The notes under the pieces: model-generated
Seen by the model: the letters and a program-made list of their open reading frames with translations, nothing else
What the model was told of the DNA's origin: nothing
The model's database searches: none
Shown here: piece after piece, positions 28,495 through 37,553 of the stretch
How positions within the stretch are numbered: the first letter of the stretch is position 1
Layout of the letters: each line of letters opens with the position of its first letter
NCBI RefSeq assembly: GCF_900187875.1
Contig: NZ_FYEX01000001.1
Location: 682,001-746,000, forward strand
DNA length: 64,000 nt
Direction of reading: 5' to 3'
DNA from: Polynucleobacter victoriensis
Lineage (GTDB): Bacteria > Pseudomonadota > Gammaproteobacteria > Burkholderiales > Burkholderiaceae
Position numbers and translations under genes: made by a program

Positions 28495-29715
28495 ATGAGT
28501 AATCGCTATATTCAACACTACGAATCTCTTCTGAATGACTTAGAGAATCAATCACTACGTAGAAAACTGAAAGTTAGCGATAGCCCTAGCGCGCCAGTGA
28601 TGAAAATCAATGGTCAGGACGTACTTACTTTTTGCAGCAATGATTATCTTGGCTTAGCCAATCATCCAGAAATTGCGTCTGCCATGATTGATGGCGTCAA
28701 CATCTACGGCGGGGGCAGTGGCGCCTCACACATGATCAGTGGTCATTACACAGCTCATGATCAACTGGAACAAGCATTAGCAGCAACCCAAGCCAAACAC
28801 ATCCCTAACGTCAAAGGTTTATTTTTTAGCACTGGTTACATGGCTAATATGGCAGCCATCACAGGGATCTCTGCAGGTTTAGGTGAAAACCAAACGATGA
28901 GCATCTTTTCTGAAGAGCTCAACCACGCATCATTAATTGATGGTGTGCGTCTTGCTAGCAAACAAAATAATGCCAAAGTCTTTGTATACCCTCATCAAGA
29001 TTTAGGTGCTCTTCAAAAATTACTCTCAGAAGATAAGAGCCGATTTAAATTAATTGTCACTGATGGCGTTTTCAGCATGGATGGCAATATCGCCCCCGTT
29101 GATCAACTGCTAGCACTGGCTGAAAAATATGATGCCTTGTTATTAATTGATGACGCTCACGGCTTTGGCGTTCTGGGCGATTCCGGTCACGGCATTTTGG
29201 ACTCATTCAAGATTGATGCTGGGAATACTTCAGCCAATAGAGTCATCTACATTGGCACTCTGGGTAAGGCTGCTGGCCTCAGTGGCGCATTCATTGCTGC
29301 TCATAAGCATTTGACAGAATGGATTTTACAAAAAGGACGTGCTTACATCTATACAACTGCAAGCCCACCTGCAATTGCTCATGGCTTACTCAAGAGCCTT
29401 GAATTGATTCAGCAAGAACAATATCGAAACGCCCTGCATCAAAATATTGCCTATTGGCGAAAGCATCTAAAGTTACATAAATGGCAATTGGTTAAATCAT
29501 CAACTGCCATTCAACCAATAGTAATTGGTCAAAATGAAGATGCCCTTCGTGTTGCAGAAGCGCTCTATAAAAAAAATATTTGGGTACCAGCCATCAGGCC
29601 GCCCACTGTACCTGCAGGTACAGCTCGCCTTCGCATCACACTATCGGCTTCGCACACCAGAGAACAAATTGATGAATTAATCAATGCAATTAGTGAGGTA
29701 GAGCATGCCTTCTAA
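28495..29715 (+). CDS. bioF: 8-amino-7-oxononanoate synthase BioF
   Basis: PLP enzyme that condenses pimeloyl thioester with L-alanine to give KAPA. 406 residues, slightly longer than E. coli BioF. Motifs: FCSNDYLGLANHPE, GGGSGASHMISGHY, ELNHASLIDGVRLA, LLIDDAHGFGVLG (Asp and His around 220), and the PLP lysine Lys258 in YIGTLGKAAGLSGAF. It follows bioA by 26 bases and overlaps bioD by 11 bases. General oligomer-forming relatives (Kbl, ALA synthase) are less likely given the operon. Confidence 0.95.
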   Translation: MSNRYIQHYESLLNDLENQSLRRKLKVSDSPSAPVMKINGQDVLTFCSNDYLGLANHPEIASAMIDGVNIYGGGSGASHMISGHYTAHDQLEQALAATQAKHIPNVKGLFFSTGYMANMAAITGISAGLGENQTMSIFSEELNHASLIDGVRLASKQNNAKVFVYPHQDLGALQKLLSEDKSRFKLIVTDGVFSMDGNIAPVDQLLALAEKYDALLLIDDAHGFGVLGDSGHGILDSFKIDAGNTSANRVIYIGTLGKAAGLSGAFIAAHKHLTEWILQKGRAYIYTTASPPAIAHGLLKSLELIQQEQYRNALHQNIAYWRKHLKLHKWQLVKSSTAIQPIVIGQNEDALRVAEALYKKNIWVPAIRPPTVPAGTARLRITLSASHTREQIDELINAISEVEHAF

Positions 29716-30436
29716 ATTTGGATTCTTTATCACTGGCACCGATACTGAAGTTGGCAAGACCTTGGTGTCAGGCGCATTGATTCTGAAACTACAAGAACAG
29801 CATTCTCTTGTAGGCGCATACAAACCAGTAGTGGCCGGCCTTCAAGAAATCAATGGGCAACTTCAAAACGAAGATTTGATGACTTTATCAATGGCATCAA
29901 CTTATCTAAGTAATCTTAGTGATGCAAATCAACAAATATGCCCTTACCAATTGAGCACTCCTGCGGCACCACATCTTGTTGCTCAAGCACAAAAAATTCA
30001 TCTAAGTTATGAGGTCATGCTAAGTGGTTACCAACAAATGGCAGAAAGAACAGATGCCATGGTTGTTGAGGGTGTTGGTGGCTTTAAGGTGCCATTTCAT
30101 GATGGCAAGAATAGTGCCGATTTTGCTAAAGATATCGGGCTGCCAGTCATCTTGGTGGTTGGGATGAAATTAGGATGTATTAATCATGCACTGCTAACCG
30201 TTGAGGCAATTGAGCATAGAGGCTTGGTATTGGCTGGTTGGGTAGCTAACTGCAACAATGATATGCAACTACTTCATGAAAATATTGATACTTTAAAAAC
30301 ATTGATTCCAGCACCCTTACTAGGTGTGATTCCTAAACTGAATCAATCAGAAATCAAAACTCCCTACAGCAAAGAGGCTTTAACAAAAGCTGCCAGCTTT
30401 ATTCAATTGCCTAGCGATTCCTCAATTCACGCCTGA
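29705..30436 (+). CDS. bioD: Dethiobiotin synthetase BioD
   Basis: ATP-dependent carboxylation of DAPA to dethiobiotin. The 243-residue P-loop protein has GTDTEVGKTL at residues 11-20, YKPVVAG with the substrate lysine, and VEGVGGFKVPF. It is the last gene of the operon, and its final 26 bases overlap the end of the convergent acyl-CoA ligase gene. The genes for pimeloyl precursor synthesis (bioC/bioH or alternatives) are not in this window. Confidence 0.95.
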   Translation: MPSKFGFFITGTDTEVGKTLVSGALILKLQEQHSLVGAYKPVVAGLQEINGQLQNEDLMTLSMASTYLSNLSDANQQICPYQLSTPAAPHLVAQAQKIHLSYEVMLSGYQQMAERTDAMVVEGVGGFKVPFHDGKNSADFAKDIGLPVILVVGMKLGCINHALLTVEAIEHRGLVLAGWVANCNNDMQLLHENIDTLKTLIPAPLLGVIPKLNQSEIKTPYSKEALTKAASFIQLPSDSSIHA

Positions 30437-32084
30437 GTGTTTTTCCAACTGTGTTTTTAGGTAGTTCGTTGATAAATTCAATGTACTTAGGTCGTTTGTA
30501 ATTAGTTAACTGCTCTTTACAATGCGCTATAACTTGCTGCTCAGTTAGGTTGGCATCGCCCTTAACAATGTAGACCTTCACAACTTCACCAGAGTGTTCA
30601 TCTGGCACACCCACTACAGCGCACTCAAAGACACCAGGCAGCATCGCCACCACTTCCTCAACCTCATTTGGATAAACATTAAATCCAGACACAATCACCA
30701 CATCTTTTTTGCGGTCAATGATCTTTACATAACCGCTTGCATCCATCACGCCTATGTCTCCGGTTTTCAAGAAACCATCAACCGTCATGACTTTGTTAGT
30801 TTCATCTTGGCTACGCCAATAACCTGCCATTACTTGCGGACCACGAATACAAATTTCACCGGGCATATCTGTTGGCAGTTGTCGCCCTGCATCATCTCGA
30901 ATCGATACATCAGTACCTGGCAATGGCAAACCAATGTGTCCAGTAAAGCCATCAATAAGAGGCGTGTTACAACAAGATACTGGCGAAGTTTCAGATAAGC
31001 CATAACCCTCAGCAATTGACTTACCAGTTAATGCCAACCAACGATCAGCCACCACGCGTTGCACCGCCACCCCGCCACCAATTGCTACCAATAAACTTGA
31101 GAAGTTAATTTTTTTAAATTGAGGGTGATTCATCAAAGCATTAAACAAGGTGTTGACCGCAGGGAAAATATGAAATGTCTTCAATCCAGCGAGTAACTTG
31201 ATAAAGCCTGAAATATCCCTGGGGTTAGTCACCAAGATATTTAAACCACCTGCCCTGATACCAAACATACAGCAGGCCGTTAAAGCGAAGATGTGATACA
31301 TCGGCAAGGCACAAACAAAAATTAGCTGGTCGATTGTTTTACCTCTTAAGCCTGGCTCGAGCCACAACTCAATTTGCATGATATTGGCCAAAATATTACG
31401 GTGTAGCAAAGTAGCCCCTTTAGATACTCCGGTAGTACCGCCTGTGTATTGCAAAAAGGCAATATCGTTATGACCAACTTGAGGTTTTATATATGAGTGG
31501 CGATCACCAATAGCCAAAGCATTTTTAAAACTGATGTAATTGGCTAAATTCCATTTAGGAACAAGCTTTTTAATTTTTCTAACAACCCAATTAATCAGAA
31601 TTCCTTTGACCCCCATCAACTCACCCATACTAGTTACAAGTACATGTTGAATATCAACCTGATCTTGGACTTTTTCAAAAACGTGGGCAAAATTTTCTAA
31701 GATGACTAGCGCATCTGCGCCACTGTCCTTCAGTTGATGAAGAAGTTCTCTAGGTGTGTAAAGTGGGTTAACACTCACCACCACCATGCCAGCTCTGAGC
31801 GCACCAAGGATAGCTATAGGATATTGCAAAAGATTGGGCATCATGATCGCAACACGGTCGCCCTGATTTAACCCAGTAGATTGCAAATATGCTGCGAATT
31901 GCATAGATCGCACATTTAATTCTTGATAAGTGAGGGTTTTACCCATGCAAGTAAAAGCCACTCTGTTGGCATATAGGTCAAATGAATCTTCAAACATATG
32001 GTTTAAAGATTCATACTGAGAATAGTCAACCTGATGAGGTACGCCTTCAGGATAACTATCTAGCCATGGTTTATCTTGACTCAT
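30411..32084 (-). CDS. fadD: Long-chain fatty acid--CoA ligase (FadD type)
   Basis: AMP-forming acyl-CoA synthetase, 557 residues, close to FadD length. The AMP-binding P-loop YTGGTTGVSKGA, the YGLSETSPV motif and the C-terminal KTGDIGVMDASGYVKIIDRKKD hinge plus NTVGKTLRRELR catalytic lysine region are all present. FadD-type features include the N-terminal PWLDSYPEGVPHQVD. Exact chain-length preference cannot be read. It converges with and overlaps bioD by 26 bases. Confidence 0.93.
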   Translation of the reverse strand: MSQDKPWLDSYPEGVPHQVDYSQYESLNHMFEDSFDLYANRVAFTCMGKTLTYQELNVRSMQFAAYLQSTGLNQGDRVAIMMPNLLQYPIAILGALRAGMVVVSVNPLYTPRELLHQLKDSGADALVILENFAHVFEKVQDQVDIQHVLVTSMGELMGVKGILINWVVRKIKKLVPKWNLANYISFKNALAIGDRHSYIKPQVGHNDIAFLQYTGGTTGVSKGATLLHRNILANIMQIELWLEPGLRGKTIDQLIFVCALPMYHIFALTACCMFGIRAGGLNILVTNPRDISGFIKLLAGLKTFHIFPAVNTLFNALMNHPQFKKINFSSLLVAIGGGVAVQRVVADRWLALTGKSIAEGYGLSETSPVSCCNTPLIDGFTGHIGLPLPGTDVSIRDDAGRQLPTDMPGEICIRGPQVMAGYWRSQDETNKVMTVDGFLKTGDIGVMDASGYVKIIDRKKDVVIVSGFNVYPNEVEEVVAMLPGVFECAVVGVPDEHSGEVVKVYIVKGDANLTEQQVIAHCKEQLTNYKRPKYIEFINELPKNTVGKTLRRELRNR

Positions 32085-32216
32085 ACAATTGGGCTAAGAA
32101 ATTGAATTAAATAGGCACATACTCAATACTGCACTAAAGTAGAGGGATTACCAAATTGTCTGTCAATATCCTTGATAAGAGATATGATTTAGCATTAGGC
32201 ATTAAAGATTGTTCTT

Positions 32217-33407
32217 ATGAAACTTCTACCAGAAATTCTTGAGTCAGCCGCAACCATTAAGGCTATTAGGAGAGATATTCATGCTCATCCTGAGTTGTGC
32301 TTTCAAGAAAATCGTACGGCAGAAGTCATTGCCAAACAACTTGAAGCATGGGGCATTAAAACCCATCGTGGTCTCGGTAAAACTGGTGTTGTTGGCACAA
32401 TTGAAGGATCTTTGGGTAAAGGCAAATCAATTGGCTTACGCGCCGACATGGATGCGCTTCCGCTTCAAGAACATAATCATTTTGAACACGCTTCAAAACA
32501 TGAAGGAAAAATGCATGCATGTGGCCATGATGGTCATGTGGCGATGCTCCTAGGTGCTGCAGAATATTTATCAAAACATCGTGACTTCAAGGGAACTGTT
32601 CACCTAATTTTTCAACCTGCCGAAGAAGGTGGTGGTGGCGCGCGAGAAATGATTCGTGATGGACTGTTTGACTTATTTCCTTGTGATGCTATTTTTGGCA
32701 TGCACAATTGGCCAGGACTAGCGGTTGGTGAGTTTGGTGTGACACCAGGTCCAATTATGGCCTCTAGTAATGAATTTGTAATTACCGTTAATGGTAAAGG
32801 TGGTCATGCTGCACTACCGCATACCAGCGCAGATCCTGTGTTTGCTGCTAGTCAAATGATTAGCGCACTACAAGGCATCATTACTCGTAACAAACGCCCA
32901 ATCGATGCAGCTGTTTTATCTATTACTCAATTCCACGCAGGAGATGCTAGCAATATCATTCCAAACAGCGCTTGGATTGGTGGCACAGTCAGAACTTTCA
33001 CCCACGAAGTGTTAGATCTAATTGAAATGCGTCTACATCAAGTAGCTGCAGCAGTTGCTCAAGCTTTTGATTGCTCTGCGGAAGTTGAGTTTTCAAGAAA
33101 TTACCCTCCAACAATCAATCACAACAATGAAACTGAATTTGCTATTGAGGTGATGAAAGAACTCGTTGGCGAGCATAAGGTCAACCCAAGAATTGACCCA
33201 ACCATGGGCGCAGAAGATTTTGCTTTTATGTTGCAAGAAAAACCTGGCTGCTATGTCTTTATTGGTAATGGAGACGGCGATCATCGCTCACAGGGTCATG
33301 GTTTAGGTCCATGCCAACTTCACAACCCTTGTTATGACTTTAATGATGAGTTGCTACCTCTTGGTAGTAGCTATTGGGTCAAACTGGTGCAACGTTACTT
33401 AGCGTAA
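32217..33407 (+). CDS. M20 family metallo-amidohydrolase
   Basis: M20D-type peptidase or amidohydrolase (hippurate hydrolase, N-acyl-amino acid deacylase, or IAA-amino acid hydrolase-like), 396 residues. Metal-binding motifs are GLRADMDALPL, MHACGHDGHVAMLLGAAEYL (Cys-Gly-His-Asp-Gly-His), FQPAEEGGGGAREM (catalytic Glu pair), and GMHNWPGLAVG. A dimerisation domain spans about residues 185-300, and a C-terminal histidine is in QGHGLGPCQLHNP. The substrate cannot be predicted. It is divergent from fadD across 132 bases. Confidence 0.92.
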   Translation: MKLLPEILESAATIKAIRRDIHAHPELCFQENRTAEVIAKQLEAWGIKTHRGLGKTGVVGTIEGSLGKGKSIGLRADMDALPLQEHNHFEHASKHEGKMHACGHDGHVAMLLGAAEYLSKHRDFKGTVHLIFQPAEEGGGGAREMIRDGLFDLFPCDAIFGMHNWPGLAVGEFGVTPGPIMASSNEFVITVNGKGGHAALPHTSADPVFAASQMISALQGIITRNKRPIDAAVLSITQFHAGDASNIIPNSAWIGGTVRTFTHEVLDLIEMRLHQVAAAVAQAFDCSAEVEFSRNYPPTINHNNETEFAIEVMKELVGEHKVNPRIDPTMGAEDFAFMLQEKPGCYVFIGNGDGDHRSQGHGLGPCQLHNPCYDFNDELLPLGSSYWVKLVQRYLA

Positions 33408-33410
33408 CCG

Positions 33411-34187
33411 TTATTTGCTCTTTGAAATATTTGGTGTTTTACTCAGTTCGATATCACCATAAATAGCATCGACTTGTGTCTTTGTGTTATCTGTATCCGT
33501 TAATAAACCTAAGCCAATCACCTTACCTGGCATTTCATTAAAAGCTGCGCGAAAATCTTTTGATAAATCGCGATGATGGCGCTGCCATTGGCCGAGTTCA
33601 TCCTTGCCAGCATTAACCACAATCATTTTGATTCTTGAGCTTCTGGGACTTGTAATGATGGTTTCAATCGGGGTTTTAGCTGCCCAAACATACATCAAAC
33701 TGGCATAAGGCATATCGTGACCGCTCACAATTTTTGCCATCTCAAAAATCATCTGATCTTTTACTGGTAATTTAGTTTTGTCACCATCAAACGCCACCAA
33801 AATTCTTAAAGGAGCGTCATCTACAGAAGAATCGTGATTATCTGCATTGGGTATGTAACTAAGAGCCTTCCACTCCCAATTAAGAAATAGCTGATCGGGT
33901 GACCTTGGCTTTAGAGGCAACACCAAACCCGATGCGGCCACGTTGGCGCTCGCATGCAAAACTGTTTTACCTTCATACTGCTTTAGCTTGTATTCGGTTT
34001 TATTTTTCTGAGGGGTAATTCTCCAAACCTGCCAGGCTTTGGGCAAATTACCCGCCTCGTTTAAATTCGAAAATTTATCTACCTTTTCGGCAGGTGGAAC
34101 GTGAGTATCTCCGGACTCCATCGTGGCACAAGATGCCAATAGTGCCACACACACCAAACCAATAAATTGTCTAACCCTAAAGCGCAT
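33411..34187 (-). CDS. DUF3047 family lipoprotein
   Basis: Predicted lipoprotein of 258 residues. The N-terminus MRFRVRQFIGLVCVALLASC is a signal peptide with lipobox LLASC. The remainder resembles DUF3047 in having an N-terminal strand-rich part (WQVWRITPQKNKTEYKL, LNWEWKALSYIP) and a central DDAPLRILVAFDGDK segment. The function is unknown. I use the ATG at 34185-34187, which has AGG ten bases upstream, rather than a GTG seven codons earlier. It converges with the M20 gene with only three bases between stop codons. Confidence 0.75.
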   Translation of the reverse strand: MRFRVRQFIGLVCVALLASCATMESGDTHVPPAEKVDKFSNLNEAGNLPKAWQVWRITPQKNKTEYKLKQYEGKTVLHASANVAASGLVLPLKPRSPDQLFLNWEWKALSYIPNADNHDSSVDDAPLRILVAFDGDKTKLPVKDQMIFEMAKIVSGHDMPYASLMYVWAAKTPIETIITSPRSSRIKMIVVNAGKDELGQWQRHHRDLSKDFRAAFNEMPGKVIGLGLLTDTDNTKTQVDAIYGDIELSKTPNISKSK

Positions 34188-34217
34188 TAATTGTTGCCTA
34201 GATAACACTCAATAGGT

Positions 34218-34994
34218 TTATTGGTGCTTAAATTTAGCTGGTCTCTTTTCAACAAATGCTGCCATGCCTTCTTTTTGGTCTTCAGTAGCAAAGGTTGAAT
34301 GGAAAAGACGTCTCTCAAAATGAATGCCTTCACTGAGTGATGATTCAAAAGACGCATTAATACTTTCTTTAACCATCATCACAATTGGCAAAGACATCTC
34401 GCCAATTATTTTTGCGGCAGCCATTGTTTCTTCAAGCAACTTATCAGCAGCCACAACCCTTGAAACCAAGCCAGCTCTCTCCGCTTCATTCGCATCCATC
34501 ATACGAGCAGTTAAGCACATATCCATTGCTTTTGATTTAGACACAGCTCTTGGTAGACGCTGACTGCCACCAGCGCCAGGAATGATGCCAAGCTTGATTT
34601 CTGGCTGTCCAAACTTAGCGTTATCTGCCGCAATAATGAAGTCACACATCATCGCTAGCTCACAACCACCACCCAAAGCATAACCAGCCACAGCAGCAAT
34701 CACTGGTTTACGAATTTTGCGAATTGTTTCCCAATTTTTAGTGATGTAGTCAGACTTATAAACATCAGTAAAGTTATATTTAGACATCATGCCAATGTCT
34801 GCCCCAGCAGCAAAAGCTTTTTCACTACCGGTAATAACGATGCAAGAAATATTGTTGTCTGCATCAAAAGATAACAAAGCTGCTCCCAACTCATCCATCA
34901 ATTGATCATTGAGTGCATTAAGAGCCTTAGGCCGATTCAGAGTAATTACGCCCACACGGCCATCAGTTGAAGTCAAAATAGTTTCGTAACTCAT
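34218..34994 (-). CDS. Enoyl-CoA hydratase
   Basis: Crotonase-fold enzyme of fatty acid beta-oxidation, 258 residues from the start MSYETILTSTDG. The oxyanion-hole motifs SEKAFAAGADIGMM and GYALGGGCELAMMCD, and the two catalytic glutamates in GGGCELAMM and FGQPEIKLGIIPGAGG, are present, so it is expected to be an active hydratase. The longer frame uses a TTG (35015); I prefer the ATG pair at 34992-34997. Together with the nearby fadD it points to fatty acid use. Confidence 0.94.
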   Translation of the reverse strand: MSYETILTSTDGRVGVITLNRPKALNALNDQLMDELGAALLSFDADNNISCIVITGSEKAFAAGADIGMMSKYNFTDVYKSDYITKNWETIRKIRKPVIAAVAGYALGGGCELAMMCDFIIAADNAKFGQPEIKLGIIPGAGGSQRLPRAVSKSKAMDMCLTARMMDANEAERAGLVSRVVAADKLLEETMAAAKIIGEMSLPIVMMVKESINASFESSLSEGIHFERRLFHSTFATEDQKEGMAAFVEKRPAKFKHQ

Positions 34995-35074
34995 CATTTG
35001 TCTTTCTTTGAACAATCAGAAATTGTAAAAATAGCAGGATTACTAAGATGCTAGCACCTTGTGTCACGAAGGTG

Positions 35075-36289
35075 TCAGCGAGGCATGAAAACCCACATTC
35101 TGCCTTGTTGCTTCATACGACCAGCGTACTCACCAGCCTGATCCCCAGTACCCCAATAAAAATCAGCTCGAACAGCACCCACTATGGCAGTTCCAGTGTC
35201 TTGAGCCATCATTAAACGCTGTAAAGGTTTTTGAGTCAGCGGATAAGTTGTTGCAATGTAAACAGGTGCGCCCAAGGGCAAAGCCTTGGTATCGATAGCA
35301 ATACTGCGCTCAGAGGTTAATGGCACCCCTAAAGCTCCAATAGGTCCAATATTTGCATCCGGGCTTGCTGGCATCTCTCTAAAAAAAACATAGCGAGGGT
35401 TGGCGTTAAGCATCTCCTGTACACGGTTAGGATTCTTTTTAGCCCAAGCTTGTATACCCTGCATGGTTGCAGTAGCTCGAGTAATCTCACCACGATCTAG
35501 AAGCCACTGTGCAAAAGATTTAAAGGGTTGATCATTGGTGCCCGCAAAACCTAAACGAATAATCTTGCCATCCGTCATACGAATGCGCCCTGAACCTTGA
35601 ACCTGCATAAAAGCGGCAGCCACAGCATCATCTACCCAAACAATTTCTTGACCGTTCAGTTGCCCACTTGAAAATAATTCAGCACGAGTCGGTAGCTCGC
35701 TAGGCTTACGTTTTTTCCATGCATCTGGATAACGGTGTAATGGCGTTTGATATGCACCACCCTTTTGCCTTGACCCATTTAAATAGGGTTCATAGTAACC
35801 AGTCACCAAGCCATGTGCACTTCCAGCAGAAGATCCTGTTTGATGGCGAATCTCCATGACCTTCATATTAGATTCAAAATAATCACGAATCGATTGATTG
35901 CTTGAACTATTCACTTTCTCTGCTGCTCTACACGCAGCACGCCAATCTAAACCACTTGGGTTGCGCTTCATAAGTCCCTGACAACTTCTTTTCCAGGCTG
36001 GCCAAGCAGCACTTAAATCATCGTCATACCAGCCAGGTAAATCACTCCAAGAAGCAACAGTTAACTTTGCAACGTTTGAGCTATAACTTGATGATCTGGC
36101 TTCAGATGCAGTGTTTTGAGCAGACTTATGTGTGTATGAGGGTTGACTGACACAAGACGATAAAACTAGGCTTAATAAACCATAAGCAAGGAAAGAATTA
36201 AACTTCGAAAAAGTACTATGCTTGCTGCATAAAACATGATTTCCAGAAAGGAATCCCCAATTGAGCGACTTATTCGATGAATTTCCCAT
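35075..36289 (-). CDS. mltA: Membrane-bound lytic murein transglycosylase A (MltA)
   Basis: Outer-membrane lytic transglycosylase that cleaves glycan strands. From the ATG at 36287-36289 it has 404 residues. An unusually long N-terminal region of about 30 residues precedes the hydrophobic part and lipobox (LLSLVLSSC). The MltA domain follows (HGLVTGYYEPYLNG, VWVDDAVAAAFMQVQGSGRI) and then the 3D domain with the catalytic aspartate region AQDTGTAIVGAVRADFYWG. The upstream frame continues open to 36373 but runs antisense to a likely small gene, so I do not use it. Confidence 0.92.
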   Translation of the reverse strand: MGNSSNKSLNWGFLSGNHVLCSKHSTFSKFNSFLAYGLLSLVLSSCVSQPSYTHKSAQNTASEARSSSYSSNVAKLTVASWSDLPGWYDDDLSAAWPAWKRSCQGLMKRNPSGLDWRAACRAAEKVNSSSNQSIRDYFESNMKVMEIRHQTGSSAGSAHGLVTGYYEPYLNGSRQKGGAYQTPLHRYPDAWKKRKPSELPTRAELFSSGQLNGQEIVWVDDAVAAAFMQVQGSGRIRMTDGKIIRLGFAGTNDQPFKSFAQWLLDRGEITRATATMQGIQAWAKKNPNRVQEMLNANPRYVFFREMPASPDANIGPIGALGVPLTSERSIAIDTKALPLGAPVYIATTYPLTQKPLQRLMMAQDTGTAIVGAVRADFYWGTGDQAGEYAGRMKQQGRMWVFMPR

Positions 36290-36377
36290 GCTTTTATTTG
36301 CCTTAGAAGCGGGTGTTGCCTTAGTCATACTAGTAATTATTGTTGTTTGGACCATGATGGGCCGAAAAGACAAATAA
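36261..36377 (+). CDS. Candidate small membrane protein, 38 aa, TTG start
   Basis: A short plus-strand frame starts at TTG 36261 with AAAGGA ending eight bases upstream, a well-spaced ribosome binding site. It encodes SDLFDEFPM after the initiator, then one strongly hydrophobic helix (residues about 10-33, ALEAGVALVILVIIVVW), and a short basic end MMGRKDK. Negative residues before and positive residues after the helix predict a definite topology. It overlaps the 5' end of mltA on the opposite strand by 29 bases and lies between mltA and apaG. It was found by eye and has no recognised family; an ATG at 36288 in the same frame would give 29 residues. Confidence 0.5.
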   Translation: MSDLFDEFPMLLFALEAGVALVILVIIVVWTMMGRKDK

Positions 36378-36407
36378 TACTTCCTGGCGCGCTCAACAGC
36401 AGATCAA

Positions 36408-36782
36408 TCAATGCAGAGTCCTTGGCATGACCAAGGCAAATTCAGGAATCGGAGTCTGGAAAAACTGAGCGTCTTCACTGACGCAAAAGAAGTCACCCCT
36501 CATAGTACCCATAGGGGTTGGTAGAGTGGCCCAGCTGGTGTACTCGAATTGCTCTCCAGGGCGTAATAATGGTTGCTGCCCCACAACCCCTAAACCACGG
36601 ACTTCTTGAACATCATTATCGCCATCAGTGATGATCCAATGACGCGCAATCAACTGGGCAGGCAGCTGCCCAATATTTTTAATGGTGATCGTATAAGCAA
36701 AGGCAAACTGGCGATTTTCGGCATCTGACTCATCCGGCAAATAAGCCACTTTGACCTGTACACTGAATTGATGTTGTTCCAT
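36408..36782 (-). CDS. apaG: ApaG domain protein
   Basis: Small immunoglobulin-like beta-sandwich protein (124 residues) of unclear role, formerly Co2+/Mg2+ efflux protein ApaG. Family motifs: FAYTITIKNIGQLPAQLIAR, HWIITDGDNDVQEVRGLGVVGQQPLLRPGE (split across two strands), and TPMGTMRGDF. It is divergent from rpe across 60 bases, a neighbourhood shared with other Burkholderiales. Confidence 0.93.
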   Translation of the reverse strand: MEQHQFSVQVKVAYLPDESDAENRQFAFAYTITIKNIGQLPAQLIARHWIITDGDNDVQEVRGLGVVGQQPLLRPGEQFEYTSWATLPTPMGTMRGDFFCVSEDAQFFQTPIPEFALVMPRTLH

Positions 36783-36842
36783 GTGTGAGATTCTCCGCTA
36801 TAGAACACGCTACTGCAAGCCAGACCACGATAGAATCACACT

Positions 36843-37553
36843 ATGGCTAATACAAATACCTCAAATTCATACCTCATTGCCCCATCCATTTTGTCGGCGG
36901 ACTTTGCCCGCCTAGGCGAAGAAGTCAGGAACGTCTTGGCTGCCGGAGCCGATTGGATCCACTTTGACGTAATGGATAACCACTATGTGCCCAATCTAAC
37001 CATTGGCCCTTTAGTTTGTGAGGCTATTCGCTCCCACGCTGTTAAAGACGGTCAACCTGCCTGTATCGACGTACACCTCATGGTTGAACCGGTGGACCGA
37101 ATCGTGCCTGACTTTGCTAAAGCAGGTGCCAATTTGATTAGTTTTCACCCTGAGGCTAGCAGCCATGTTGATAGGACTTTAGGTCTTATCAGAGACAGTG
37201 GTTGCCAAGCTGGCTTGGTATTTAATCCAGCCACCCCATTAAGCCACCTTGATTACGTCTTGGATAAAGTGGACTTGGTGCTACTCATGTCGGTCAACCC
37301 TGGATTTGGTGGTCAATCATTTATCCCAAGCACACTAGATAAGTTGCGTGCAGCCAAAGCCAAGCTTTTGGCATACGAGGCTCAATCAGGTCGCAAAGTT
37401 CGCCTAGAGGTTGATGGCGGAGTTAAGGCTGAGAATATTCGAGAAATCGCCGCAGCTGGCGCTGATACTTTTGTTGCAGGCTCTGCCATTTTTGGCAAAC
37501 CTGATTACAAAGCCATCATCGACAAAATGCGCGAGGAACTAGGAAAAGCCTGA
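36843..37553 (+). CDS. rpe: Ribulose-phosphate 3-epimerase
   Basis: TIM-barrel enzyme of the pentose phosphate and Calvin cycles that interconverts ribulose-5-P and xylulose-5-P. 236 residues with IAPSILSADFARLGEE at the N-terminus, HFDVMDNHYVPNLTIGP (catalytic Asp and metal His), DVHLMVEPVD, MSVNPGFGGQSFIP (phosphate loop) and LEVDGGVKAENI (second catalytic Asp). Its TGA and the ATG of trpE overlap as TGATG, so rpe is the first gene of the trpEGDC transcription unit. The gph gene usual at this junction is absent. Confidence 0.96.
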   Translation: MANTNTSNSYLIAPSILSADFARLGEEVRNVLAAGADWIHFDVMDNHYVPNLTIGPLVCEAIRSHAVKDGQPACIDVHLMVEPVDRIVPDFAKAGANLISFHPEASSHVDRTLGLIRDSGCQAGLVFNPATPLSHLDYVLDKVDLVLLMSVNPGFGGQSFIPSTLDKLRAAKAKLLAYEAQSGRKVRLEVDGGVKAENIREIAAAGADTFVAGSAIFGKPDYKAIIDKMREELGKA

